Source: Butyrivibrio sp. | Lineage (GTDB): Bacteria; Bacillota_A; Clostridia; Lachnospirales; Lachnospiraceae | Assembly: GCA_024690635.1 (NCBI GenBank) | Contig: JAILOW010000045.1 | Coordinates: forward strand, 1 to 40,390 | Length of the DNA: 40,390 nucleotides | Direction: 5' to 3' | In this document: positions 8,118 through 19,800 of the stretch, piece by piece | Layout: each line of letters begins with the position of its first letter | How positions within the stretch are numbered: the first letter of the stretch is position 1 | Position numbers and translations under genes: made by a program | Notes under the pieces: generated by a model | The model's database searches: none | Told to the model about the DNA's origin: nothing | What the model saw: the letters and a program-made list of their open reading frames with translations, nothing else

Positions 8118-11100
8118 TTATTTTACTTTAACGGTAAGAGTAGCTTTTTTACCTGATCCGTCATTGGCTTTTAAGGTAATCTTGGCTGTGCCGCGGTTGT
8201 ATTTTTTGCCGTTGAAGCGCGGGAACAGCACCAGTTCCCAGGTTCCATAGTCATAATCATAGTAACAATTTGCATACAGAACCTTTGGATTACTGGATGT
8301 AACGGTAAAGCCCGTACCGCAGTCAGATCTTACAGTGATTATCGCAACATTAGTTTTGGTATCTAAATCAACCTCTTTCATATCATCAACAGTAAAATTT
8401 TTAGCCTTGCGTCCATCTACCATGAAGGAAATATTTGTTGTAGCATCACAAGCTCTGAAATCCTGAATTCCAACAAACTCTGTTCCGTCCAAAGCTTTTG
8501 CGGTAACACGTATGGTGGGACTTGTAACAACCCTGTAGCTTTCGCCGTCTGCTTCATATTCAAAGAAGTCGCGCTTTACAACACCTCCCTCCAAATGCGA
8601 CGAGAAGCTAAAGTAGCCTGTTGAGTACTTCATAAGATTCTTTGACCAGTTTTTCTTGGTATTTGCGGTAACCTTGCCCTTTGACATGGTAAAGAAGGCT
8701 TTGCTCTTTTTGAGCACTGCGGCTTTTTCAGGATCAAGTTCGCGAATGTAGTCCTCTTCTTCTACAACCCAGCCATTTTCGGCAGAGTCATATCTAAGTA
8801 GTTCGCCCTTTTCAATGATCTCATAATCCCAGCTAAATTTTTTGACATTTGGCTTTCCAAACAATTCTCCAAGCTTTGCAGTGACGGTGGCGCTCTTTCC
8901 AAGACCCAGAGCTTCTGCCTGGTTATTCTTTACAGTAAGATGAACGCCCGATGTGGGAGTTATTACACTTACCTTTATGGAAGCTTTTTTACCTGATCCA
9001 TCCTCCGCAGAAGCTGTTATGGTGCAGGAACCTTTGCCCACAGCAGATACAACACCGGTGCCCGATACCGTAGCAACTTTTTCATTACTGGATGACCATA
9101 CAACTTGCGCGTTCATCCTCGTGGTTCCGGCCTTGTCAGTAATGTCGCTGTTAAGAGGAATGGAAGTTCCGAAACCAACACTATATTCCCAGTTGGGATT
9201 GCCCTTAACAAAGGGTACATCCGTGTCTGTCAGCTGCACTGACGAAAGATTTTCGGTCTTCTTATCGTAAGTGATCTTATAAAGAGGCGCTTCATGAGGC
9301 AAAATATCAGCAGTATTTATTCCAACCTGTGTAGCGATTGCGTCTTTGATATATACGATCTTTTCAGCCGTTACGCCGCTTCCGTCCTGAGCATCCATAA
9401 AGAGTTTAAAAGAACGTGCTGTGCAGGCATCTGAAACCTTTATTCTGTTTCCATCCTCAGTAGTAATACCGGTGATACCATCTCCGTTATCCGCTATCCT
9501 CAGAGTTGTCCTCTTGTTGTTTGCAGTTTTAGGCAGAACCGTAGCAGAATACTTGCCCGATGTAGTACCCTTGGCGATATAGGTCTGACCTGTGATGGCA
9601 ATTTTTGTCACAGGCTGAACCAAAGTCACGGTGATGGTGGTTTTTTTCTTGGAGCCGTCATCTGCCGTGGCGGTAACCTTTACACTGCCCTTTTTAACAG
9701 GTGTCAGGGTAATATAATTGTTTCCCGTGGCAGGCTGGTAGCTTGGAGCCGTCAGTTTGGCGCTCTTTGAACTAACTGACCAGGTAACTTTTGCCTTGTT
9801 ATCTGCATTTGCTTTTAGGACAATGCTTCCGCCCAGCATTGCGCTGCAGTTGCCGTTTTCTATGGTCACTGTCTTTGCCTTATCTACGATCCTGAAATCA
9901 GCCGCTCCAACAATCGTAGCGGGGCTTCCAAGAGCCTTTGCCGCAACGGTGTAATATTCACTTGAAACTGTAAAATCAGAAGGAACCGTAACCTTGCCGT
10001 TTACAATTTTTATTTCCTCTACAGGATTATCATCGGAATCAGCTACATACCACTGGACTTTTTTATTGTCTGCAGTTGCAGGAAGGACAGATGCCTTGAA
10101 AGTCCCGGATGATCCTTTGGGGATAATCGAACTTCCGGTTACGTTCACATCCTGTACAGGCTGCATGACCTTAAGGGTAAATACAGCTTTTTTGCCCGAT
10201 CCGTCTCTGGATGAAAAAGTAAGCTTTACGGTGCCTTTTTTAGCACCTTCAAAAGAGAACCATTCTCCCTCATCACTTGAAGGATCAGCTTCCGTAGAAG
10301 ATATATCTCCGAAAATTCCTTTTTTATCCATTGCAAGATCAACATATGCTACTGATGCAAGCTGTTTACCGTCAGCGCCAAGCTGCTTTACATCCAATAT
10401 ATATGTCTGATCCACATAAATGCTCGCTGAAGAAACAGCCTTATTATCACTGTCGCTTAGTTTAATCGACTTAACGATTTTTCCTGTGGAAGTGACCGTA
10501 ACCTTGCAGGTAGCTTTTTTGCCAGAACCATCATTGGCCATACAGGTGACTGTTGAAGTTCCCGGCATCAGCGCTACCATAGTTGCATGATTGGAAGATG
10601 TGCCTGTACCTGCTGAAACACTCAGTACTTTTGGATTGGACGAAGTCCAGGTAAGTCCCAGGTCGGCATAGGAGCCATCTGTCAAAAGGTCATTTCCTTT
10701 TGTATCCTTAAGCGTCTTTAAAGCTATGCTCTTTACAGAATCCGGGCCGTTTCCATCCACACTGTCAGATTTTACGATGAGGGTTTCCTTGGTTTTATCA
10801 AGGCTCATGGTCTTTACAGGATATCTGCTCTTTACCACCTCAATTTCCACCGTTGCTCCGGCGTCCCCGTCAGCAGCTGTACAATTTATGCTTATGGTTC
10901 CGGTCTGCCCAGCCTTGGTGGTAAGCTTTCCGTTTTTATCGATCTTGGCGCCGGACATATTGCCGCCGTTGATAGCCCACTTAACAGCCTGAGATCCTGT
11001 GATTGGATAAACTTTTGCAGACAATGTAACGCTCTTACCTGCAATGAGCGTTTTGGGCGCGCCACTTATCTCAACAATCGTTTCCATATGGTCAGAAACC

Positions 11101-13226
11101 GATTTGTAAGGAGAGTAAGTGAAAATAAGCGTACTAACTTTACTAACAGTTCCCATGCCGTTTACAGAGACAGCTTTTATAGTCAGCTTGGTAGTCCTGT
11201 ATTTTTCTTCCTCCGTAAGGATAGTACTAAGCGGAACATTAGGCTCCGTCTTATCAAACAGTTGTCCGTTTGTTACTACGCCATTTGATACTTTGGGAAC
11301 AGTCCCGTCAGTTGTGTAAACCACCTGAGTCTGCCCATTGGCGCCCACTGCGCCGTTGTAGTTCATTGGATATAACCAAACGTAGGATTCAAGAGGAACC
11401 TCGTCCGTAAGTGTCACGGTGTCGCCGCGATATGCTGCTCCAATCTGGTCATAGTTGTTCGAGCTGTTTTTGGAAAAAACTCCAACTATGGGACCTGTGG
11501 TATTTTTATTAAACATATTTGCCACATTTACTATTCCTGCGCCAAGTCCGGAAGAGGATGCCTTGGTGGAAGTTTCTTTTAACACCCTTTCCATGGTATC
11601 CGGATCAACATGTCCCATAGCACTCATATAAAGGGCACAGGCACCTGCTACCACAGGACAGGCCATGGATGTACCGTCCATAAATTCATAGGTACTGGTG
11701 GGAACGGTAGAATAAATATCTACGCCGGGAGCCGCAATGTCAGCGCCGTATCCGGAATTGGTAAAAAAGGCTCCGGTTCCGTTGTAATTGGTTGCAGTAA
11801 CACCTATTACATGATCATAAGCTGCAGGATAAGCTGCAAAATTGCTGCTCGCATTGCCCGTGGCTGCAACGATAGTTACACCTGCCTCATAGGCTGCATC
11901 TACAGCCTGTTTTGCAACAGAATCGTATGTAAATCCGCCAAGAGACATATTGATGATATCAACACGACGCTCTTCCTCGATCACATGAGATTCCGGATCG
12001 CAGCCTGCTGCCCAGAAGATAGCACGGGCAATATAATCATTATTCATATAGCCTTCTGCTGCTTCATCTGCTTCATCTGCAGAAACACAGATCGCATAGA
12101 TATGAGCACCGGGAGCAACTCCTGCTCCTCCTATGCTGTTATCCATGGCTGCACCTATGATACCCGCCACGTGAGTTCCGTGGGGATTCATATTTATATT
12201 GCCGTTTTTATGAGGATCATAACCTGCACTTTCGGCATGTCCATCAAAATCAGGGTGTGAAGTCTGAACGCCGGAATCTATAACAGCCACTTTAACAGAG
12301 TTGCAATCAGTGGTGATGCCCCATGCCGCATAGGTTCCTATTGCCTCATGGAACCACTGATAATCGGAAACAGAAGGATTAAGTGCATAATCCGGATTTT
12401 CCAGAGTGTCGTAGTACCAGCTTCGCCAGGTAGAAAGAGTAGGAACGCTCTCACCAACACCTGTCAGGATCTCAGGGTCAATACCCATAGACTCAGGCTC
12501 ATCAAGTTTCGTCATATAGTTTGGAGAAACAAGAGGAAGATTATTTTCCTCATCAAGACCTATCTTAAAAGCTTCCTTAACAGTCAGCTCACTTTCCGAA
12601 AGGTCGATTGTAGCTACGCTGTAGCTGAAATCCTTCAGCTTTCCGCCGTAGGCTTTTGCTATGGTTTCGGCATGATCTCTGTCTTCTGCAATGCAGATAA
12701 CCTCATCCTTTACATAGTCTTTTCCTTCCGACATGCCCTTCAGATTACTGTAAACATCATGAGCATTGGAATCAGCCTTCATCTCTTTTTCAAAAGAAGA
12801 AAGCTTGTAGCCTTCAGGCATGCCAACAAGGTTCTCTGTGAGCTCTTCTGTAATCTCCAGTTCGGAACTGTCTTCTGAAGAAGCAGCATCTGCAGCATCC
12901 TCGGAGGAACACTCGGAGGAGCTTTCGGAAGAGTCGTCGTCGGATTTGTCAGTAGCAGCATTATCCTCGCTTTCTGTTCCTTCCTTGCCCGAGTTTTCCT
13001 GATCTTCGGCATCGGAAAGGTCAGATGCCGCATCTTCCTCTTCAATAGACGAAAGCGCAGAAGACGCCTCATCGGCCTCATCCTCAGATGAAGCTTCGGT
13101 GGACGCATCCTCTGCGCTCTTAATAAGATCAGTATCCTCGGCTGCATACACAGACCGTCCCTGACCAAATACCATAGCTGTAACAAGAACTGTTGACAGC
13201 AGTCTTTTAATCTGTCTGTTCTTCAA
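8118..13226 (-). CDS. Giant secreted subtilisin-like (S8) peptidase with Ig-like repeats, paralog 2
   Basis: A 1702-aa secreted serine protease with the same plan as its neighbour at 2632. The start is TTG at 13226, with GGGGG 6 nt upstream. The signal peptide covers residues 1-29, followed by an acidic linker (30-128) containing SSEDAADAASSE and a propeptide (about 135-240). In the S8 domain (about 290-575) the triad is Asp317 (AVIDSG), His349 (HGTHVAG) and Ser520 (GTSMACP), with oxyanion Asn458. A chitobiase-C-like segment, Big_2-type Ig-like domains and a 276-aa C-terminal module follow. No wall anchor is recognisable. The start is 24 nt after the stop of the PPOX gene with no terminator between, so the two are probably co-transcribed. 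Activity is expected; substrates are unknown. Confidence 0.9.
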   Translation of the reverse strand: MKNRQIKRLLSTVLVTAMVFGQGRSVYAAEDTDLIKSAEDASTEASSEDEADEASSALSSIEEEDAASDLSDAEDQENSGKEGTESEDNAATDKSDDDSSESSSECSSEDAADAASSEDSSELEITEELTENLVGMPEGYKLSSFEKEMKADSNAHDVYSNLKGMSEGKDYVKDEVICIAEDRDHAETIAKAYGGKLKDFSYSVATIDLSESELTVKEAFKIGLDEENNLPLVSPNYMTKLDEPESMGIDPEILTGVGESVPTLSTWRSWYYDTLENPDYALNPSVSDYQWFHEAIGTYAAWGITTDCNSVKVAVIDSGVQTSHPDFDGHAESAGYDPHKNGNINMNPHGTHVAGIIGAAMDNSIGGAGVAPGAHIYAICVSADEADEAAEGYMNNDYIARAIFWAAGCDPESHVIEEERRVDIINMSLGGFTYDSVAKQAVDAAYEAGVTIVAATGNASSNFAAYPAAYDHVIGVTATNYNGTGAFFTNSGYGADIAAPGVDIYSTVPTSTYEFMDGTSMACPVVAGACALYMSAMGHVDPDTMERVLKETSTKASSSGLGAGIVNVANMFNKNTTGPIVGVFSKNSSNNYDQIGAAYRGDTVTLTDEVPLESYVWLYPMNYNGAVGANGQTQVVYTTDGTVPKVSNGVVTNGQLFDKTEPNVPLSTILTEEEKYRTTKLTIKAVSVNGMGTVSKVSTLIFTYSPYKSVSDHMETIVEISGAPKTLIAGKSVTLSAKVYPITGSQAVKWAINGGNMSGAKIDKNGKLTTKAGQTGTISINCTAADGDAGATVEIEVVKSRYPVKTMSLDKTKETLIVKSDSVDGNGPDSVKSIALKTLKDTKGNDLLTDGSYADLGLTWTSSNPKVLSVSAGTGTSSNHATMVALMPGTSTVTCMANDGSGKKATCKVTVTSTGKIVKSIKLSDSDNKAVSSASIYVDQTYILDVKQLGADGKQLASVAYVDLAMDKKGIFGDISSTEADPSSDEGEWFSFEGAKKGTVKLTFSSRDGSGKKAVFTLKVMQPVQDVNVTGSSIIPKGSSGTFKASVLPATADNKKVQWYVADSDDNPVEEIKIVNGKVTVPSDFTVSSEYYTVAAKALGSPATIVGAADFRIVDKAKTVTIENGNCSAMLGGSIVLKANADNKAKVTWSVSSKSAKLTAPSYQPATGNNYITLTPVKKGSVKVTATADDGSKKKTTITVTLVQPVTKIAITGQTYIAKGTTSGKYSATVLPKTANNKRTTLRIADNGDGITGITTEDGNRIKVSDACTARSFKLFMDAQDGSGVTAEKIVYIKDAIATQVGINTADILPHEAPLYKITYDKKTENLSSVQLTDTDVPFVKGNPNWEYSVGFGTSIPLNSDITDKAGTTRMNAQVVWSSSNEKVATVSGTGVVSAVGKGSCTITASAEDGSGKKASIKVSVITPTSGVHLTVKNNQAEALGLGKSATVTAKLGELFGKPNVKKFSWDYEIIEKGELLRYDSAENGWVVEEEDYIRELDPEKAAVLKKSKAFFTMSKGKVTANTKKNWSKNLMKYSTGYFSFSSHLEGGVVKRDFFEYEADGESYRVVTSPTIRVTAKALDGTEFVGIQDFRACDATTNISFMVDGRKAKNFTVDDMKEVDLDTKTNVAIITVRSDCGTGFTVTSSNPKVLYANCYYDYDYGTWELVLFPRFNGKKYNRGTAKITLKANDGSGKKATLTVKVK
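12843..13139 (-). repeat. Acidic Ser/Glu/Asp low-complexity linker of S8 peptidase 2
   Basis: Encodes residues about 30-128, rich in Ser, Glu, Asp and Ala. It contains SSEDAADAASSE and ends in an EITEEL stretch that aligns with EIIEEL in paralog 1. A single Cys sits in the middle (SSECSSE), which is unusual for such linkers. Confidence 0.75.
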
Positions 13227-13250
13227 AATAATCCCCCTCTCTCATATTTA

Positions 13251-13643
13251 TCAGAAACTAACAACTTCAGGTGCACTTGTAAAAGAACTAAAGGTTGCAG
13301 TAGCATCTTTCAGATAGAAAACTTCTGTATTTCCATCGTCTGCCTTGTACATGCCCTGCAGTGAAGGATAGGCATCAAGCATAGCCTGCTTGGCTTCTAT
13401 TCTGTCATCCTCAACAAGCGTTGCCGCAACTCTGAGCCACTGTCCGTCCTTGAAGGCACATATCTCAACCTTGGGATTTTTGTGTATCTGTTTTGAAACA
13501 TCCTTTACCTTGCCGGTCTGGATGTAAAGCTTTCCTTCAAAAATATTTGCTGTTCCAAAAGGCCTTACCCTTGGCTGATCTCCCTCAACTGTTGCAAGAT
13601 AGTAGGTCTGTGCCTCTTTTAAAAACTTTGCTACTCTTTCCAT
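13251..13643 (-). CDS. Pyridoxamine 5'-phosphate oxidase-like (PPOX) flavin-binding protein
   Basis: A small split-barrel protein of 130 aa. The start at 13643 (MERVAKFLKE) has AGAGAGG 7 nt upstream. The open frame extends 17 codons further, but no ribosome-binding site supports that. The fold signature is visible as YYLATVEGDQPRVRPFG near the N-terminus, GKLYIQTGKVKDVSKQI in the middle and KVEICAFKDGQWLRV after it, as in FMN- or F420-type PPOX proteins of anaerobes. The protein has no signal peptide and should be cytoplasmic. It probably heads a transcript that continues into S8 peptidase 2, 24 nt downstream, from an extended -10 promoter at 13714-13742. Whether it is an enzyme acting on flavin-dependent redox chemistry or a binding protein cannot be decided. 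Confidence 0.85.
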   Translation of the reverse strand: MERVAKFLKEAQTYYLATVEGDQPRVRPFGTANIFEGKLYIQTGKVKDVSKQIHKNPKVEICAFKDGQWLRVAATLVEDDRIEAKQAMLDAYPSLQGMYKADDGNTEVFYLKDATATFSSFTSAPEVVSF

Positions 13644-13692
13644 ATATGATCCTCTCTTTCTGTTATAGTCACAGCATAAATTGCATGTATCC

Positions 13693-13716
13693 AATTATTT
13701 CACGCTTAAAATAATT
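13693..13716 (-). promoter_or_regulatory. Inverted repeat overlapping the PPOX promoter, candidate operator
   Basis: AATTATTT (13693-13700) and AAATAATT (13709-13716) form a perfect 8-bp inverted repeat with 8 bases between the arms. The right arm overlaps the -10 box and the left arm lies just past the expected start of transcription. A repressor bound here would block the promoter. Confidence 0.4.
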
Positions 13717-13742
13717 ATACCAAGCTAAAGCAGGCATTTCAC
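13714..13742 (-). promoter_or_regulatory. Promoter of the PPOX/S8 peptidase 2 transcript
   Basis: On the minus strand GTGAAA (4 of 6) is followed by a 17-bp spacer and a perfect TATAAT at 13719-13714, preceded by TGG (an extended -10). The predicted start near 13707 leaves a leader of about 64 bases. Confidence 0.65.
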
Positions 13743-13784
13743 CCTATTTCTACGATATTTTTAAATGCTGATAAGAATAAAAAA

Positions 13785-13823
13785 AGAAGCCTATGATGTC
13801 TCGTTAGAGCATCACAGGCTTCT
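13785..13823 (-). terminator. Terminator of C1 peptidase gene 1
   Basis: The outer stem AGAAGCCT/AGGCTTCT (8 bp), one mismatch and a further 5 bp form the hairpin. It is followed on the minus strand by seven T. It lies 17 bases after the stop at 13841 and is the clearest intrinsic terminator in the window. Confidence 0.85.
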
Positions 13824-13840
13824 GTCAGTACTATTTCGTT

Positions 13841-16800
13841 TTATTGCCTTCCAAGACTCTCCTCGGGAGTGCTGCTTACAATAACTTTTATCCTCTTGGT
13901 GGTAGCACCTGCTGCCGAACCGTCGGATGCGGACATCACGATCACTGTCTCGCCTGCTGTCACAGCAGTTATCACACCTTTGGAATTAACTGTTGCAACC
14001 CTGGGATCAAGGCTTCTGTAGTTTACTGCGCTGTTTACCGCACGTTTTTTGGTCTTGGTATAAAGAGCTGTCAAAGCCTTTTCTTTTGCATTTCTCTTCT
14101 TATCAAAGAATGCCGCGGTAACAGGATTATTTTCCTCATCAAGACCGGCAAAGTAATCCGTAGTTGCCTTTAATGTGATGGTCTTTACCGTCTTTTTATC
14201 AAGATAGACTGTGTAGTCAAATGCAGGATCTTCTGACTTTTCAACCACCTTAACCTTGGTCTTTACCTTGTTTACGGTAACAGCCTTGGTAAGTGCTGCG
14301 GAGTAAGCTCCGTTCTCACCGTCAGTCTGATCCCAGCCAAGCTTGAGGTTCACATCTGTAACGTGAGTGTAGATAGTCAGAGTGCAGGTTGCTTTCTTAC
14401 CTCCGGGCGCTGTAGCTGTGAGCTTAACAATTCCGGGAGAGATAGCCTTTACTGCAAGTGACTCATCTTTTCCGGTAACGAAAGATCCGGTCTTGGGAGC
14501 AAGGTCCTCATATGCCGCATCATACATGGAAAGGACATTCTGCTTGGCGTATCCGTTCTTTGCCGCGGTAACCTCAGAGGTTTCGATAGCATAAACCGCT
14601 ATGGTTCCGGTGGATTTAGGATCTACAGTCCAGGTGATATGGCTCTTTCTGTCATCATTAAGTACAGCGTTATCGTAAATGCTCTCAGGTGTAACCCTTG
14701 CAGTTATCACATCATAGTGCCTGTAAGAAGAATCCCTGGTGCTGTTTCCAACCTTGGTGCTCATAAAGCCCTTAGTCTTATCCAAAGCCACCTTGGTGCC
14801 CGGAGCATAGACATATACATGTGCGTAGGACACAGCCTTACTCTCTTTATCACCGTAAGTCAGATTGGTGTTAACAGAGCTTGCCATAATATCAACTTCG
14901 CCGGTCTTAAGTGCAGTGACTTTTCCGGTTGAGCTGACCTTTGCCACTGTAGGATCCGACTCGGGCGAAAGGCTCCATGTAACCTTCTGGCTTCCCGCCT
15001 TGATCTTCTTGGTATCAGGATCTGTATAAACAACCGCCTTTAAGGTACTGCTCTTTCCGGTAGCAAGCTGAAGTGTCTTTGCTATCTTTTCTTCAGCAGA
15101 ATCCGATGCAGATTTGGTAACATCCTTTTTGCCGGAGAGGATCTGTACGTAGTTGGCTTCATTTACGATGGTGATATTGCATGTAGCGCTTACTTTGCCG
15201 TCAAGCTGTTTTACTATTACTTTGGCTTTTACCTTGCCGTCTGTAACAGAGTTATCGATGGCTTTGATCCCTACTTTATTCGGGGTTGAGTAGCCATCCG
15301 TGCAATGGCTGCTGCCATCAATTATGGCTCCCTCATCATCCACAAAGGAAATCTTATCAGCAGATGCCTCGGGAATCTCCCAAATAAGATCTCCATCCTC
15401 AGGCATGGTAGGCGTCAGGGTAGCAGAAACTACTGCAGTTGCTCCTCTTCCTATTGTGACGCTGCTTGAACTAAGCTTTATTTTGGAAAGCTTTTTATTT
15501 GTTACAGTCACATAGCAGGTAAGGGTTGTGGGCTTGCTCTTTCCATAAGGAGTAAACTGCGCGATAACAGGTATCTTTTTGGATATAGGCCATTCTTTTG
15601 CGGTTATGGTGCAGGAAGGACCAACTCCTGTAGTTCCGTCCGGAAGTTCCAGATAATCGTAATCCCTGTTGGGATATTTTAATCTCCACTGCACCTGATC
15701 CAGCAGATCGATTCCGACATTTTCACCCGTCACATGATTATCTTCACTTACTCCTGTTATAGTAGGAGTAAATATAGCATTCAAAGTATAGCTAAAGCCG
15801 GGAGCCATGGTTACGGAAGTTTTGCTCAGCTTAGCTTTCTTAAGAGGAACATAAACTTCTATTGTTTCCTCCAGAGAATGGATGGGCTGTCCTTCCTCAT
15901 CCGTATCGGTGGTGCTACTCGCAACAACTTTTATGGTTCCTTCTGCCTTGGCCTTTATGATGCCCTTGGAAGGATCAATTGTTGCGTACTGCGATCCTTC
16001 TGCAATTTCCCACTTAAGTCCTTTGTTTGCAGGCTGATCCGCTTTTTCTCCGTAGTTAAACTCTGCCACCATCTGTAGAGATTTTCCTACAGCAACTGAT
16101 GTGGCATGCTTTTTTCCGTATATCTCAATGTACTCAACAGGTGTTCCCACGGTTACGGTACACTTGGCACTCTTTTCGCCGTGAATAGTCTTTGCGGTGA
16201 CAGTTACTGTTCCGGGTTCATTACCCTTTATCAGTACCTTATTACTTCCAAGCTTGGAAATGGTAATTACACTGTCTTTTCCCTTGGTGACTTTATACTC
16301 AACTTCGTCACTAGCGGTGGTTGGAAGTATAGTCTTCGCTTCAAGGTATCCGCTCTGGCCTGCTCCGATCTTCAATGTCTTTTTATCAAGAGTAAGGCTG
16401 GTTACAGGATCGTAAACCTTAACCCTGAAGGCTGCCACAAGCTCAAGCCCATGAGATGTAGCTGTTATAACCGCTTCTCCTGCGCTCTTGGCAGTGATCT
16501 TGCCTGCGGAGTTTATGGTTGCGACAGCAGGATTTCCACTGGAATAAACTACAGTCTTTGTAGCTGTAGCAGGAGTTATGGCGGAAGTAACCGTAAGGCT
16601 CTTTCCTCTGGCAAGGATAACGCCGGTCTCATCTACTTCGGTTTTATAATTACTGGATGCCAGGATCCTTGGTGTCTTTTCTTTAGTGAGAACTTTAAGT
16701 TCCGATGCGTGAACCACATCAGGATCCAGAGTCTCAGGATTCCATACAACAACTTCGAAGGCTGCTCTACAGGAAGAGTTCACCTTGGAAGTCGCATAAA

Positions 16801-19800
16801 CCAAAGCCGTACCACCTGCATCTTCAGAGGCAGGAGCCACCTTGATAACGCCGGGATCAACGGTTTCCTCTAGTGTAATGACCTTGGGATCCGAAACAGC
16901 CCATTCAACCCTCTGATCTGCGATCTTTTCACTTTCTTCCGTAGGATTTACATCCTTGTATACTGTAGCCGATAATGTGAGCGATGCCTTACTTGTTTCG
17001 TTCTCTACAAGAATTCCGGGCACCGTATCATCCAAAAGCTCCTCTGCCTCAGTAACTTTCAAAAGAAGTCCGTAAGGAAGCACCTGATGGATAGTAAATG
17101 TCTTTACCACAGTCTTAGTCTGATCATTGTCCGCAGTAGCAGTGACAGTAACGGTTCCCTGAGCTTTTCCTGTAATGGTAAGAGTTCCGTCGGAATTTAA
17201 TGTCACATCTGCAGCTCCCGTAGGAAATACACAAGCGTATCTGGCATTATCCGGATCTTCATCATAATCTTTCCAGGAGAATAACTGCTCCGTCTCTTCC
17301 GGAAGAACAAGTGCAGAGAGCCTTATAGTCTCTCCGGTTTCAATTATGCTTGGAAGGATCTGATTTCCGGTAGGAGCATCCGTAAGGACTATGTCTTCAG
17401 CCGACTTTATCCATCTGGCGTACAAAGTAGTGTACGTGGTAATGGTATCCTGTTCGAAATTCCACATAGTCTGGAAAGTAGGATCGGAATACCAGCCTTT
17501 TAAATAGTATCCCTCTTTTGCAAGCTCAGAAGGTACAGACAGGTGATCACCATATTCAACGGTCACCGGATCAATATCATCTTCGCAGTAAGTTACAAAG
17601 CGAACCGTGAATTTCAGCTTTGCGTATTTTGCATAAAGAGTTATATCGCCTCTGTCAAATTTAGTAATAGCAGACTTTCTGCTTGCAGCCGAAAATGAGG
17701 GATCTGTATACCATCCGTCAAACCTGTAGCCCACAGGGGGTCTTGCATTATAAAGCGTTGTTCCGACTGATTCTGTATATTCAGAAGGGTTATCCGGATG
17801 CTGTGTTCCGTCTCCCAGCACATATGTTATAGAAGAAGTACCTGCAGTTACTGTGACTACTATATAATCATTAGCATTGCCCACATTGGTTCTTGCAGTA
17901 ATAATGGCTGTTCCTGCTCCTTTGGCGTAGATCTTGCCATTGTAAACTGTGGCAATGTCATCATCAGAGCTTTCCCAGATAAGCTTGCCGTAATTTGAAT
18001 CTGCAGGAAGAACCTCTGTTTCCACTACAAAAGAGTCATCTGCCTGAAGGGTGATCTTTTTATCCGTTACGTTTGTAAAAGAGATACTTCCAGGGGCGAT
18101 TACTGACTCTGAGCTAATGTTGTCTGTGTAAGCCTTGATCTTGAAGTTGCAGTTCTGTGATTGACCAAAATCTACCCAATTGCCACCAGAATAGTAAAAG
18201 CTCTGTCCCGCAGTCGCGCCTGCGTTGGACACTATAGAGCTATTATGAACACTTCGCTCGTGAGCAACAGTAACATTTTTCTCGGATTTTGTCAGTTTTA
18301 CAACCGCGGAAAAAGTATCACCATTCTCCAAAGTTACGTATTCGTCTAAATCAATAGTATACATTCCGGCATAACTGGTTTCTCCTTCTAAAGTGTCAAC
18401 CAGTTCTCCGCTTTCGGGATTATTTGCATCCGAAAGATTCTTGTACACATTAATGTTATAAGTCACATTTGAGGAGTCAGTGAAAAAAGAAACTGCTCTA
18501 AGACTTTCTAATCCCGATTCGTTTGAGGCATGAGCCGTAAAAACGTTCGCTGTTTTACCATACGCATCTCTTTTGTTGCTAAGCGCACCGTCATATTGGT
18601 AATTATTGTCATAATTTGAGGCACTTTCAAATTCACCGGCATAAGTATTTTCGCCCAGTGTAGCCTCATAATATGACATCCAAAAATATCCATTGTATGA
18701 ATATTCTTCATCGTAATCCCTGTAATAGCTATTGCGAACCAGAAAGGCGCCATCACCCGGGGGTGTCTTTTTAAAATTCTCCTTTGGAAAATTATCATCC
18801 CATCCTACTATTGAAACAGCGTGATTATATGTGCTTGCTACATCGTTGTAATAGCAATTATTTTCAGCATTGTAGCAAGAAGACTTAGCATAATACTGTA
18901 TTCCGGCTGCGCCATAGTTATATACAAATCTTTTTATAGAATCAGGATCATTATTTATAGGTTCAAAATAATAATTTTTTACATGACTTGTATCATTATA
19001 AGCAATTCCGCTATCCGGGGAATTGGAAAGAATCGTTCCGGCATTTGAGTAGGGAAGTGCTGACTCATCGGCGCATCCTTTCCAACTAGCCAATGCATTA
19101 AATGAATAGATGTATGTTCCGCCAACATGTAATATATCTTTGTCAGACCCTGTTTCTCCTTCATTATAAGTTATATCATCAGCAAGACCTCCAAGAGGAT
19201 CCGTTACCGAATTATTTGTAAAATATACTAAATGTAATTCTGAGAGATCAGGAGAATCCATTACATTTCTTTTTCGAAGACTCATTTCTGCCATGGCCGT
19301 GGTAGCAAATGCCCAGCATGTACCATACGGATTCTGATTTTTCAGAGATGAAAGATCTTCATTTACATAGTAAGACGGAAGAGCCGATGAACTGTACAAC
19401 CTTCTACGCCCTGCAGGAAGATCTTTGACACTCTCAAAATCCATAATGTCATCTTCATAGAGAGCTCCCGTTGCCATCTCGAAGTCTTCTTCTGTGGAAG
19501 TTTTTCCGGAAGAGCTTTCAGCCGCGGCGTCTGACGAACTCTCCGCAGCAGCATCAGATGAACTCTCTGCTGCCGCATCTGAAGAACTTTCGGAAGATGC
19601 ATCGGAAGGAGTATCTGAAGATTTCTCTTTAACTGCATCATCAGAGGTTTCTCTGGAAGCATCGTCGGAAGAAGCACCGGATGAAGGTCTGGAACTACCT
19701 GACGAGCCACTTCCGGAGCCGGAATCTCCGCCGGAGCCGCCTTCATCCTCTGTGGAAGCGCCTGTACCTGCTGATGAACCGCCTGAAGAGCCGCTGCCTG

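Noticed and set aside
3400..12000. Regularly spaced similar DNA (coding GSGKKA) as a CRISPR-like array
   Set aside because: The spacing is several hundred bases and the repeats are in frame within Ig-like domains. No short repeat-spacer pattern or cas gene occurs in the window.
13644..13694. Upstream start for the PPOX protein at 13694
   Set aside because: No ribosome-binding site there, and the region includes the leader of the predicted promoter. Family proteins begin close to MERVAKFL.
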